From assembly GCF_001553785.1 (NCBI RefSeq), contig NZ_LOJP01000001.1, positions 3,518,670-3,582,669 on the forward strand: a DNA stretch of 64,000 nt, in the 5' to 3' direction. The position numbers and the translations under genes are program-made. This DNA is from Actinoplanes sp. TFC3 (GTDB lineage Bacteria > Actinomycetota > Actinomycetes > Mycobacteriales > Micromonosporaceae). Numbering within the stretch: position 1 is the first letter of the stretch; every line of letters begins with the position of its first letter. The notes beneath the pieces are model-generated. The model was given only the letters and a program-made list of their open reading frames with translations, was not told the DNA's origin and did no database searches. Of this stretch, positions 28,053 to 36,038 are shown in pieces.

Positions 28053-28070
28053 TGACGAACGCGTTCGTCA
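28053..28070. promoter_or_regulatory. TetR operator candidate, site 2
   Basis: TGACGAACGCGTTCGTCA is a perfect 18-bp palindrome, 21 bp upstream of the MFS start codon. It is the best-formed member of the five-site family. Confidence 0.8.
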
Positions 28071-28083
28071 TATCGTACGGTCG

Positions 28084-28101
28084 TGACGAACATGTTCGCA
28101 A
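28084..28101. promoter_or_regulatory. TetR operator candidate, site 3
   Basis: TGACGAACATGTTCGCAA has a perfect 12-bp core (CGAACATGTTCG). Its centre is 31 bp from that of site 2, about three helical turns, so two dimers could bind the same face of the DNA. Confidence 0.75.
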
Positions 28102-28309
28102 CGAACGTCGTTGGTGCAGTTGGGTTGCCAATCGACCTCAACGACAGCGCAGTTTGCAGCCGGCGGCGTATGGCATCCAACCGAGCGTCTTGATCTCGCT
28201 TGGGCGCAGGGCGCGGGCATTGCTTCGCCGTCGTACCTCGTCATCGACCTCCTCAGCGCTGCGGAGGGAACGCCAGCCCCGCGGGAGGGTTCCGACGGTT
28301 CTTGCATCA

Positions 28310-28325
28310 AGCGAACGTGTTCGCT
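28310..28325. promoter_or_regulatory. TetR operator candidate, site 4
   Basis: AGCGAAC-GT-GTTCGCT has 7-bp perfect arms. It lies 11 bp before the start of the dead tetR at 28337, matching the autoregulatory position of site 1 at the intact tetR. Confidence 0.7.
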
Positions 28326-28336
28326 ACGATCGCGTT

Positions 28337-28582
28337 ATGGCAGCTCGTCATGTGCCCGTAAGGCGACGTGACCGTGCAGCGAAGCCGATGCTGAGCCCTG
28401 AGGGTTTCGAAGCGGCGGGCTGCGGGACGAGAGACTGGAGCGGGCGACGATGCGCCGCTTTGGTGATCGAACTCGACACCGGTCCCGCATCACTGCACGT
28501 CTATGAGACGCAGGAGAACTTCACGCAGCCGTCTCAGCTCGGCGGTAACCGGCGATCGACGCACCTTACATCTGCTCGGTAG
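28337..28582 (+). pseudogene. TetR-family regulator relic, paralog of 22258-22941
   Basis: The start (MAARHVPVRRRDRAAKPMLS) matches the intact tetR (MSPRRVPVSRRDRPAKSPLS). A second block, IELDTGPASLHVYETQENF, matches AELDTGPASLYVYVQNMAE. Between them the frame is wrong: LERATMRRF is in another frame. After about residue 60 the similarity ends, and the ligand domain is absent. It lies divergent from the MFS gene, as an ancestral repressor would. Confidence 0.85.
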
Positions 28583-28622
28583 GGCGCCAGCCAGGTTGCC
28601 GTACGGTTGCCATATCCGAGAT

Positions 28623-28632
28623 GAACGTGTTC
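28623..28632. promoter_or_regulatory. TetR operator candidate, site 5
   Basis: GAAC-GT-GTTC, within TGAACGTGTTCG, lies about 57 bp upstream of the TetX-like monooxygenase start. A further half site (GCGAAC) follows at once. It is weaker than sites 2-4 but has the same core. Confidence 0.5.
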
Positions 28633-28688
28633 GTGGCGAACGCGCTCACTAGCGTGGGCTGGAGCCACACCATCTATGGGAGGACGTC

Positions 28689-29819
28689 ATGACTGATTCA
28701 GTCACCATCGTGGGCGCCGGACTGGGCGGGCTGACGCTTGCCCGTGTCCTGCACGTTCGGGGAATCCCCGCCACGATCTACGAACTCGATGCTTCCCCGC
28801 AAGCGCGAACACAGGGCGGGATGCTCGACATTCACGACTACAACGGGCAACTGGCAATCAAGGCTGCCGGGCTGAACGAGGAGTTTCGCAGCCTCATCCT
28901 GCCTGGCGGCGAAGCAATGCGAATCCTCGACAAGCACGGAACAGCCCTGATGGAAGAGCAGGACGACGGCGACGGCACCCGCCCGGAAGTCGACCGCGGA
29001 GATCTGCGCCGTATGTTGCTCAACTCCCTGCCCGGGGACACAATCCGTTGGGGGATGAAGGTGACCAGCGCCCGCTCCATGGGCAATGGGGAGTACGAAC
29101 TCTGCTTCGCCGATGGTTCCACGCGCACCACGCAGCTACTGGTCGGCGCAGACGGCGCATGGTCGCGCATCAGGCCCCTGGTGTCGAAGGCTTCGCCGCA
29201 GTATGCCGGGGTGTCCTTCGTCGAACTCGATCTGTTCGAGGCCGACGACCGCCATCCCCGCAGCGCAGAAGTAGTCGGCGGCGGGATTCTGTTTGCGCTT
29301 GACGACAACCGGGGTTTCATTGCGCACCGCGAGACCGACGGCAGCCTGCACGTCTACATCGGTTTGAAGACCGGCCAGCAGTGGGTTTCCACCATCGACC
29401 GCAGTGACAACGACAAGGCGAAAGCTACGCTCCTCGCCGAGTTCCCCGGCTGGGCAAGCGAACTGCGCGCTCTGGTGAGCGAGGCTGACAGCCCCCTGGT
29501 GCCCCGTCCCATCAACGTGCTGCCCGTCGACCACCGCTGGGAGCGTGTTCCCGGGGTTACATTGCTGGGCGACGCCGCGCATGTCATGTCTCCGTTCGCC
29601 GGCGAAGGCGCCAACCTCGCGATGTTTGACGGCGCCGAACTCGGTGAGGCCATCGCCGCGCATCCCGGCGATGTCGAAGCCGCCTTGAGCGCCTACGAGC
29701 GGAATCTGTTTCCCCGCAGCGCTGATGCCGCAGCAGAGGCCGCCAAGAATCTGGAGCTGTGCTTCAGCGACAGCGGCTCGCGGCGCCTGGCCGACCAGTT
29801 CGCTTCATACGCACAGTGA
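28689..29819 (+). CDS. TetX-like FAD-dependent monooxygenase
   Basis: The 376 residues are about the size of TetX. Motifs: TIVGAGLGGLTLARVLHVRG for FAD/NAD(P) binding, GGMLDIHDYNGQLAIKAAGL (the counterpart of the TetX GGTLDLH region), LLVGADGAWSRIR, and LLGDAAHVMSPFAGEGANLA. TetX enzymes hydroxylate and inactivate tetracyclines, but many relatives act on other polyketides or aromatics, so the substrate is open. A TetR-like palindrome precedes it. An alpha/beta hydrolase and a truncated FMN reductase follow on the same strand. Confidence 0.88.
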   Translation: MTDSVTIVGAGLGGLTLARVLHVRGIPATIYELDASPQARTQGGMLDIHDYNGQLAIKAAGLNEEFRSLILPGGEAMRILDKHGTALMEEQDDGDGTRPEVDRGDLRRMLLNSLPGDTIRWGMKVTSARSMGNGEYELCFADGSTRTTQLLVGADGAWSRIRPLVSKASPQYAGVSFVELDLFEADDRHPRSAEVVGGGILFALDDNRGFIAHRETDGSLHVYIGLKTGQQWVSTIDRSDNDKAKATLLAEFPGWASELRALVSEADSPLVPRPINVLPVDHRWERVPGVTLLGDAAHVMSPFAGEGANLAMFDGAELGEAIAAHPGDVEAALSAYERNLFPRSADAAAEAAKNLELCFSDSGSRRLADQFASYAQ

Positions 29820-29847
29820 ACAACTCCCAGCCCGCCGAAGGACCAAT

Positions 29848-30600
29848 ATGATGACCGGCTCCCCGACCACAACGGTGATGCAGCCGCAGCCCGGCCTGGA
29901 TGTCACCCTGCGCGAGGCCGGCCACGGTGCCCCCGTGCTTGTTCTGCACGGGGGCGCGGGGCCTGACAGCATCGACTCTGTTGTGACCCACATAGCCGCC
30001 AACCACCGGGCGCTAGCTCCCATCCATCCTGGTTTCGGCGACACCAAACGTCCAGAAACCCTCAACAGCGCCGGCGATCTGGCACACACCTACCTCAACC
30101 TGCTTGACCACATCAAGGCCTGCGACACGACCGTGATCGGCTCATCCTTCGGCGGATGGGTGGCCACCGAGATGGCGCTCGCAGACGACCATCACCGCAT
30201 CAAGAAACTCGTACTCATCGACGCCATCGGCCCGCAAATTCCCGGCCATGACATCACCACGCCCAAGCCGAACCCGGCCGGTGCGACGGCACAGCAACAA
30301 CCACGGCGCGGTCCTTCGCCAGCAGCACTCGCCGCACTTCGCGCCTACACCGGCGACGGCATGCAGGACACCACCCTGCTGCAGCGTGCCACCCGCATCA
30401 CGATCCCCACCCTGCTGCTCTGGGGTGAGAACGACCCCATCGTTACTCCCGACTTCGGCCGCGCCTATGCCAGGGCCTTTCCTGACGGCCGTTTCACACT
30501 CATCCCCGGCGCCGGCCACCTTCCGATGCGTGAAGCGCCGGAACTGACCTACGCTGCGCTCGACGGCTTCCTCAACGACCCGCGGGAAGGTCATGCATGA
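29848..30600 (+). CDS. Alpha/beta hydrolase
   Basis: The protein has 250 residues from the ATG at 29848, with GAAGGA upstream. The fold shows the oxyanion region VLHGGAGPDS, the nucleophile elbow GSSFGGWVA, the acid in WGENDPIVTPDF and the His in PGAGHLPMREAPE. It could hydrolyse an ester or lactone, for instance the product of the monooxygenase 28 bp upstream (inference). It overlaps the following reductase fragment by ATGA, showing that three genes once formed one operon. Confidence 0.88.
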   Translation: MMTGSPTTTVMQPQPGLDVTLREAGHGAPVLVLHGGAGPDSIDSVVTHIAANHRALAPIHPGFGDTKRPETLNSAGDLAHTYLNLLDHIKACDTTVIGSSFGGWVATEMALADDHHRIKKLVLIDAIGPQIPGHDITTPKPNPAGATAQQQPRRGPSPAALAALRAYTGDGMQDTTLLQRATRITIPTLLLWGENDPIVTPDFGRAYARAFPDGRFTLIPGAGHLPMREAPELTYAALDGFLNDPREGHA

Positions 30601-30731
30601 TCACAACCGCCGTCATCTCCGGCGGCACCCGGCCAAGCCGCCGCGGTGAAGCCGTCGCGCACCGGGTACTCGGCCACGCCCGGCAGCGCGCCGACGCCAC
30701 CTTCGATCTCCTGGATCTGGCCGACTCCTGA
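30597..30731 (+). pseudogene. NADPH-dependent FMN reductase, truncated
   Basis: The 44-codon frame overlaps the hydrolase stop (ATGA). It begins like the NADPH-dependent FMN reductase family: MITTAVISGGTRPSRRGEAV, with the phosphate-binding SGGTRPSR loop, then FDLLDLADS and a stop. After the stop, other frames give only a trace (SPPIIPLFDPSD). About three quarters of the protein is missing. Such reductases supply reduced flavin, so it may once have served a monooxygenase. Confidence 0.72.
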
Positions 30732-31174
30732 CACCCTGGCCGGTGTCCCCGCCGATCATTCCTCTGTTCGACCCGTCTGACACGTAGGAAAAACCTATTC
30801 ATTGTCGCCGCAGGACGGGTGCCGGCCGCGATGGACATACTCCAAGATAATTGGTCTCGAGACGGATCCCTCTCCTCCTCAAGTACCGATCTTCATCCCC
30901 CAGGTACTGAGGTGAAGCAGGGACCGCCGTGCTTTGCCGGCAACCTCGCGCCCCAGCGCCTGTCCAGGTCGCGGCATAACCGATGCAGACGGACACAAGG
31001 CTGGCTTGAAACCCTTGCTACGTAGCCTTCCTGAGCTGCGCAAAGTTTACTAAAACCGTCAGACAGTGGCGTTCAGCCCCGGGAATTCGTTTCTCGACCC
31101 GCAATGCAAGAGTCAGCGCTTGTCCGGCTCCGCGCCGGGCGATCATGGTTGTGTGACCGTGCCATCATCTCGGC
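30732..31174. other. Gene-free stretch after the truncated reductase
   Basis: About 440 bases hold no recognisable gene. The first 60 bases may be decayed reductase sequence. The last 20 bases before the VanZ-like ATG resemble those upstream of its paralog at 14968. Confidence 0.4.
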
Positions 31175-31771
31175 ATGCTGAACGAAGATATGGTGTTGTC
31201 CTACCTGGCCATGACGGCTGTCTGGAAAATTCTGCTGGTCAGTGCCGTGGCCGCGGCGGCACTCGGACGCCGGCTGGCGGCACGTTACAACTCCCCCACG
31301 ATGATCGCGGTTCTGTTCATTCTTGCCGTCGGCTGCGTCATGGCCCTCACGGCGCCACCTGGTACGAGCCTTCCCGCCAGCGAAGTAATCGACTGGTATA
31401 CACACGGAGAGGCTTACCGCGACCTTTTGACATCGCACACCATGCCGCAAGACAAGGCAAACATCATAATGTTCTTACCCATCGGATTCTTGGGTTGCCT
31501 TTTGACCCGTCGCATCTTCCGCACAATCTTCTTCGGCGCGGGCTTCAGCCTCGCCATTGAGGTGTGGCAGACATTCATGGGCCGCAGCGGCGACATCATG
31601 GACCTTCGCAACAACACCATCGGCGCCATCATCGGTAGCATCGCCGCCATCATCATTCTCCAGATGCGCCGTAAACAGAAACTGGACTCGACCGCCTCCA
31701 CCCGGGATCCCTCAAGCGCTGCGACCAGTCCAGCGAGAAGTACTGCCTGTTCACCGCCGGCGACCCGGTGA
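31175..31771 (+). CDS. VanZ-like membrane protein (copy 2)
   Basis: This 198-residue paralog of 14396-14968 has the same start (MLNEDMVLSYLAM), four or five membrane helices and the core ANIIMFLPIGFLGCLL, SLAIEVWQTFMGRSGDIMDL and RNNTIGAIIGSIAA. The last 35 residues are polar and unlike copy 1, perhaps the result of a shifted stop. The role is unknown. It is flanked by gene-free sequence and stands alone. Confidence 0.8.
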   Translation: MLNEDMVLSYLAMTAVWKILLVSAVAAAALGRRLAARYNSPTMIAVLFILAVGCVMALTAPPGTSLPASEVIDWYTHGEAYRDLLTSHTMPQDKANIIMFLPIGFLGCLLTRRIFRTIFFGAGFSLAIEVWQTFMGRSGDIMDLRNNTIGAIIGSIAAIIILQMRRKQKLDSTASTRDPSSAATSPARSTACSPPATR

Positions 31772-32137
31772 GGAACTATGTAGGGACTGCTGAACGCTGC
31801 GGCAGGTGACGCCGTCGAGATCGTCGCAGTCTGCGGGCGGCGCTTCGACCTGACCACTGCCCGCCGCAGCATGGGACAACGGCAGCGATGAAGACTTCCG
31901 ATCGGGCGCCGCTGCACGCCGGAGGCACAGCAAGCGTGGAGACGGGACGGGGCTGCTCGCACAGTCGTGATGGTCGGTGCCGTCGTGGCGCGCCTCTCGG
32001 CCGCCGTGGATCACGCTGCCGCGGCTCTGCCCGGCCGGCTCATTCACGCCCTACCTACAACCTTAGTCGCGGCGGGTGGTCTCACAATCAGCAGAAGTGC
32101 CGATGAGATCTCATTGACGCGTCATTAGGATTGCCTT
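31772..32137. other. Gene-free stretch before the trypsin-like gene
   Basis: About 365 bases show no domain. This should contain the promoter of the protease, whose ATG at 32138 follows TTAGGATTGCCTT (weak AGGA). Confidence 0.35.
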
Positions 32138-33247
32138 ATGAGCAGTTGGAAAACGCACATCGCTGGACCGATGGCGGCTTTATTGGCAACAGTGACATCA
32201 ACCGCCGTCCCTGCGACGTCCGCCATGGCGTTGTCGGGAGGTGAGAAGGTTTCGCAGCGGGATGCTCCGGATTGGTACGCCACAATAGTATTTCCTGATC
32301 CAGAAGCGCCACTTCCCATTGTCCTATGTGGCGGAGCCCTGGTGAGCCCTGTGGTGGTCGTCACGGCTGCTCATTGCCTGGACAAACACGACCCGAATCT
32401 TCTGCAGGTCAGAGTCGGAACATCATCATTGTCTCGGGACCCTGGCGATATCGTAGAAATTCGCGGGTTCAGCACCCACCCAGGTTATAGCTTGATCCCC
32501 TCTCCCGTTGCCCCAGAAGACCCTCAAAGCGCAGCCGCGAAGAACGACGTGGCCATCGTTGAGCTGAAAACTGCGGTGATTGACGTTCGCCCGCTCTCGA
32601 TCGCGACCGAACCACCGGCGCCCGGCTCTTCGGTCATGACCTACGGCCACGGCGTGACCTCTCCCCCTGCATACACAAGCGATGCATTGCGCAGGGGGAA
32701 GCTCGACGTCATTGAGGATCGGACCTGTAGAAGCAGGTTTCGCGGCGCCTTTGACGGTCCCAGTGTCTTATGCGCCGAGTCCCCGACAACCATGATCTGC
32801 TCCGGCGACAGCGGGTCTCCTCTTATCAAGAACACAAATCGGGGCCCGAGGCTTGTTGGAGTCACCAGTTTCGCCGGCGAAGTTGTCGGAAGAGACTGCG
32901 GCAACGGCTATGCCAACGGCTTCGCCGATGCAGTGCATTTGCGCCGATGGCTTACCTCGCCGGCGCACGTGCTCGCCCCTTGGACAAAGGGCCGGCCGAA
33001 GCTGATAGGCGACGCTCGCGTCGGATCTTTCATGACCTGCGCCTTGCCCAAGTGGGACATCAAACCCACGAAGGTTACCTACGGTTGGGCTGGAGATGAT
33101 GAAATTCTTCATGAGAAAGGACCCAGCGTCAGAGTTACTCCTCGAACGGCAGGACGTTTTTTCAACTGCTACATCGAGGCCTCCAACGGTGGAGGAACGA
33201 TTCGAGTTCAGCGAGAGTTTGCCGAAGAACAAGCTCAATCTCGCTGA
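32138..33247 (+). CDS. Secreted trypsin-like serine protease (S1)
   Basis: This 369-residue protein has a signal peptide (about 1-31, ending TSAMA), then a chymotrypsin-fold domain. The triad is complete: His79 (TAAHC), Asp137 (KNDVAIVEL) and Ser225 (CSGDSGSPL). Cysteines sit where the usual disulfides are expected. After about residue 275 a C-terminal domain of 90 residues follows (KLIGDARVGSFMTCALP, YGWAGDDEI), a bacterial Ig- or PKD-like add-on that may bind a surface or substrate. It should be exported. Confidence 0.92.
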   Translation: MSSWKTHIAGPMAALLATVTSTAVPATSAMALSGGEKVSQRDAPDWYATIVFPDPEAPLPIVLCGGALVSPVVVVTAAHCLDKHDPNLLQVRVGTSSLSRDPGDIVEIRGFSTHPGYSLIPSPVAPEDPQSAAAKNDVAIVELKTAVIDVRPLSIATEPPAPGSSVMTYGHGVTSPPAYTSDALRRGKLDVIEDRTCRSRFRGAFDGPSVLCAESPTTMICSGDSGSPLIKNTNRGPRLVGVTSFAGEVVGRDCGNGYANGFADAVHLRRWLTSPAHVLAPWTKGRPKLIGDARVGSFMTCALPKWDIKPTKVTYGWAGDDEILHEKGPSVRVTPRTAGRFFNCYIEASNGGGTIRVQREFAEEQAQSR

Positions 33248-33360
33248 CACGTGAGGAGTACACCTTCAAAATGCACACCGTCTACGGCGAACCGGTCAGT
33301 GTCGATGCGGTGATTGGCACGGCTATGCCGTGGTGGATGGTAGCGACCACAGTGCTGGCC
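33244..33360 (+). pseudogene. Fragment of a third PadR-linked membrane protein
   Basis: Thirty-nine codons in one frame, overlapping the protease stop, match the middle of the proteins at 6995-7999 and 9187-10176. LTREEYTFKM aligns with LTRDDYTLEV, and GEPVSVDAVIGTAMPWWMV with GEPVSADAVVGRAMPWWMV. The similarity ends abruptly at 33360. It shows that the family once had a further copy about 23 kb away, on the other strand. Confidence 0.82.
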
Positions 33361-33535
33361 CGGCCTTCGGCCAGATCCGCCTGATCGCGCCCCTGTTCGA
33401 GGACCCGGCCGGTGCTCCTCACCGGCCTCCCAGCCATGGACGATCAACCAGGGTGGCAAAACCGACCGAAGTCTCCTGCCTCGAACAGCCTTCTTCTCGG
33501 TGTTGCTGCAAGATATCTCGCGTTAAGATGGGTGG

Positions 33536-34129
33536 GTGACCCAGGAGACAGGGACGACGCGACCAGGAGGGCGCACCGCGCGTACCCGTGAAGCGGTCCA
33601 TGCCGCAGTCCGTGAGCTCATCACCGAACGAGGCGCGAGCGCGGTCACGATTCCGCTGGTAGCGGATTGTTCGGGCATACACCAGGCGACGATCTATCGA
33701 CGGTGGCGTACGCCGGAGGCATTGCTTCTTGATCTTGCGGCTGAGGAGCTTGCCGAGCAGTCCCCCGTCCCCGCAACGGGCGACTTGGCCGCCGACCTGA
33801 CGACCTATACCTGCCGCCTGGCAACCGAACTCGCCCAGCCAGGCAACCTGGGCTTCTTCCAAACCATCGTGGCGGCGTCAACGGCCGGCGGCACCGGATC
33901 AGCGCAGGAATTTACCGCGCCCCGCCTCGCCCAGTTCCAACTCATGCTCGACGCCGCCGGCGTCACCGAACTCAACACCCTGGACGTCTTCGAACTTGTT
34001 CTCGCGCCCGTACTGATGTGGGGTCTGCTGTCGGCGCTACCCAAAAACGAGACGGTGCCGATCGATGACCCGGACATCCGGCGAATCGTGGCAAACGTCA
34101 TGGCGGTACTGCGCGATCGCCGCCGCTGA
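33536..34129 (+). CDS. TetR-family transcriptional regulator
   Basis: This 197-residue protein starts at GTG. The DNA-binding part is TREAVHAAVRELITERG, then SAVTIPLVADCSGIHQATIYRRW; the recognition helix is normal apart from CSG in place of the usual AGV. The rest is an all-helical ligand domain (TetR_C_11-like by eye). ATCTCGCGTTAAGAT, an imperfect inverted repeat just before the start, could be its operator. No likely target gene is adjacent, since the protease relic region lies upstream and another tetR converges downstream. Confidence 0.88.
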   Translation: MTQETGTTRPGGRTARTREAVHAAVRELITERGASAVTIPLVADCSGIHQATIYRRWRTPEALLLDLAAEELAEQSPVPATGDLAADLTTYTCRLATELAQPGNLGFFQTIVAASTAGGTGSAQEFTAPRLAQFQLMLDAAGVTELNTLDVFELVLAPVLMWGLLSALPKNETVPIDDPDIRRIVANVMAVLRDRRR

Positions 34130-34317
34130 GGGTGAGCACCCGACGCCGGGTATGCTCGCCGGCGCCTTCCCACTCGTATGGCTGGCGCCTCAGCGATCGC
34201 GCCGCCCCTTTCGCATCCACCCAGCCGTCCTCCGTCGCCGCCGACTCCGTGTCTTGCTCTTGACAGGGGTGGCTTTCGAGGTCATCGGCAGGTAGTGGGT
34301 GAGACGTGGATGCCGCC

Positions 34318-34896
34318 TCAGGGCGCAAGGGCCCGCTCGACACTCTCGCGCAACAGGGCCCGGCGACGGTCATGATCGGTGGCCGGGTCGTCGAGGGTGG
34401 CGGCGTAGAAACCCGACGCCGGTGACCAGGCGCAGGCCATCGCGAGGACCAGCGCGAACAGTTCGTTCGGGTCGCCGTCGCGGATGTGGCCCGCCGCCTG
34501 GGCCCGAGCGATCGCGGTGAACTTCGGCTCGTGTTCGGGGTTGTCGGTCAGGTAACCACCGGGACGCCGTTCGAGGCGCAGCCAGGCGGTCAGCCGGATC
34601 AGGTCGGGGCGGTGCAGGTTCTCGTCGTAGACGGCCACGGCGAATCCGGCCAAGTCGGTGGCATCGAAGCCGATCGTGCTGAGCAAGCGGTCGGCGCGGT
34701 CGGCCACCACCGCGTCGAACAGTCCGTCCTTGCTGCCGAAATAGCTGTAGAGCTGGGCCTTGTTGGTCTGCGCAGCGGCGATGATGCGGTCGACCCGGGC
34801 GCCAGCGATGCCGCGGGCCGCGAACTCCTCGGCAGCCGCTTCGAGGATGCGCCTGCTGGTGGCGGCACCCTTCAGCGATGTGGGCAGGGCTGGCAT
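34318..34896 (-). CDS. TetR-family regulator, divergent from alcohol dehydrogenase
   Basis: The protein has 192 residues from the ATG at 34896. Its helix-turn-helix is TSRRILEAAAEEFAARGIAGARVDRIIAAAQTNKAQLYSYFGSK in outline, with recognition helix TNKAQLYSYF. The ligand domain ends WSPASGFYAATLDD. It is transcribed divergently from the dehydrogenase at 34995, separated by 98 bp that hold clear inverted repeats, so it most likely represses that gene and itself. Confidence 0.9.
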   Translation of the reverse strand: MPALPTSLKGAATSRRILEAAAEEFAARGIAGARVDRIIAAAQTNKAQLYSYFGSKDGLFDAVVADRADRLLSTIGFDATDLAGFAVAVYDENLHRPDLIRLTAWLRLERRPGGYLTDNPEHEPKFTAIARAQAAGHIRDGDPNELFALVLAMACAWSPASGFYAATLDDPATDHDRRRALLRESVERALAP

Positions 34897-34900
34897 GCCT

Positions 34901-34981
34901 CCAACCCTAGCAGACAGACGGGTTGGTTTGTTTTTCCGCCGGGCAGGAGCTACGGTCAAGCGCAGACCGAATAGTCTGTCT
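34901..34981. promoter_or_regulatory. Divergent tetR/adh operator region
   Basis: CCAACCC (34901-34907) pairs with GGGTTGG (34920-34926) around TAGCAGACAGAC. AGACAGAC (34912-34919) is also the exact inverse of GTCTGTCT (34974-34981), 14 bp before the dehydrogenase start. One element therefore lies at each gene start, as expected for a regulator controlling both directions. Confidence 0.6.
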
Positions 34982-34994
34982 CGAAGGGACGGCA

Positions 34995-36038
34995 ATGCAC
35001 ACTACACAGGCATGGCAAAGCAACGGCACCTCGACGGCGTTGGAGAAGACGACCATCGAGCGCCGCGACCCGCGCAACGACGACATCACCATTCGCATCG
35101 ACTACTGCGGTGTTTGCCACAGTGACCTACACGCCATCCATGGGTCGACCGGCAAGCCCACCGAAGGGCTCGTGCCTGGCCACGAGTTCACCGGCATCGT
35201 CACAGCCGTCGGTTCTGCAGTGACCCGCTTCGTGCCCGGCGACCGCGTGGCCGCCGGCACCATCGTCGACTCCTGCGGTGAATGCGCCATGTGCCAGGGC
35301 GGCCAGGAGAACTTCTGTTACGAGGTGGCCACCTACACCTACGGCGGCAAGGACCGCGTCGACGGCTCGGTCACCAAAGGTGGGTACAGCAGGGAGTATG
35401 TGCTGCGGGACAAGTTCGCATACCACCTGCCCGCCGCCCTCGATCCAGCTGCCGCAGCACCGCTCATGTGTGCCGGCATCACCATGTGGGAGCCGATGCG
35501 CACCGCCGGAGTCGGGGCGGGTAGCAAGGTGGCGGTCGCGGGTCTCGGCGGGCTCGGGCACCTGGGCGTGAAGCTAGCCGCTGCGCTGGGGGCCGAGGTC
35601 ACGGTGTTGAGCCGCACGCCCGGCAAGGCCGACGACGCGGCCCGCCTCGGCGCCACCGATCTGGTGGTCACCACCGATGAGCAGCAGCTCAAGCAGGCGT
35701 CCGGCCGCTTCGACCTGATCCTGGACACGATCGCCGCGCCGCACGACCTCACGCAGCTGTTGCGCCTGCTCGCGTTCGAAGGCACTCTCAGCGTGCTTGG
35801 CCTGCCGCTGCCGACCGAGGTGCCGCTCATGGAGCTGACCTTCGGACGCAAGAACCTGAGCTCGTCGGGCACCGGCGGCACCCGGCTCACAGCGGAGCTG
35901 TTGACATTCTGCGCGGAGCACGACATCACCGCCGACATCGAGCTGCTGCCGTCGACGCAGGTCGAGGAGGCGCTCGGCCGGCTCGAAAAGGGTGATGTGC
36001 GCTACCGATTCGTGCTCGACCTGGCCGATCTCGACTAG
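34995..36038 (+). CDS. Zinc-dependent alcohol dehydrogenase (CAD/YahK-like)
   Basis: The protein has 347 residues from the ATG at 34995, with GAAGGGA upstream. Catalytic zinc ligands are Cys41 in CGVCHSDLH, the His in VPGHEFTG and a later Cys in MCAGITMW. The structural zinc site has four Cys in SCGECAMCQGGQENFC. The Rossmann motif is VAGLGGLGHLGVKLA, followed by LSRTPGK, which favours NADP. It interconverts aldehydes and alcohols. It is divergent from the tetR at 34318 and probably induced by an aldehyde or related compound. Confidence 0.94.
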   Translation: MHTTQAWQSNGTSTALEKTTIERRDPRNDDITIRIDYCGVCHSDLHAIHGSTGKPTEGLVPGHEFTGIVTAVGSAVTRFVPGDRVAAGTIVDSCGECAMCQGGQENFCYEVATYTYGGKDRVDGSVTKGGYSREYVLRDKFAYHLPAALDPAAAAPLMCAGITMWEPMRTAGVGAGSKVAVAGLGGLGHLGVKLAAALGAEVTVLSRTPGKADDAARLGATDLVVTTDEQQLKQASGRFDLILDTIAAPHDLTQLLRLLAFEGTLSVLGLPLPTEVPLMELTFGRKNLSSSGTGGTRLTAELLTFCAEHDITADIELLPSTQVEEALGRLEKGDVRYRFVLDLADLD

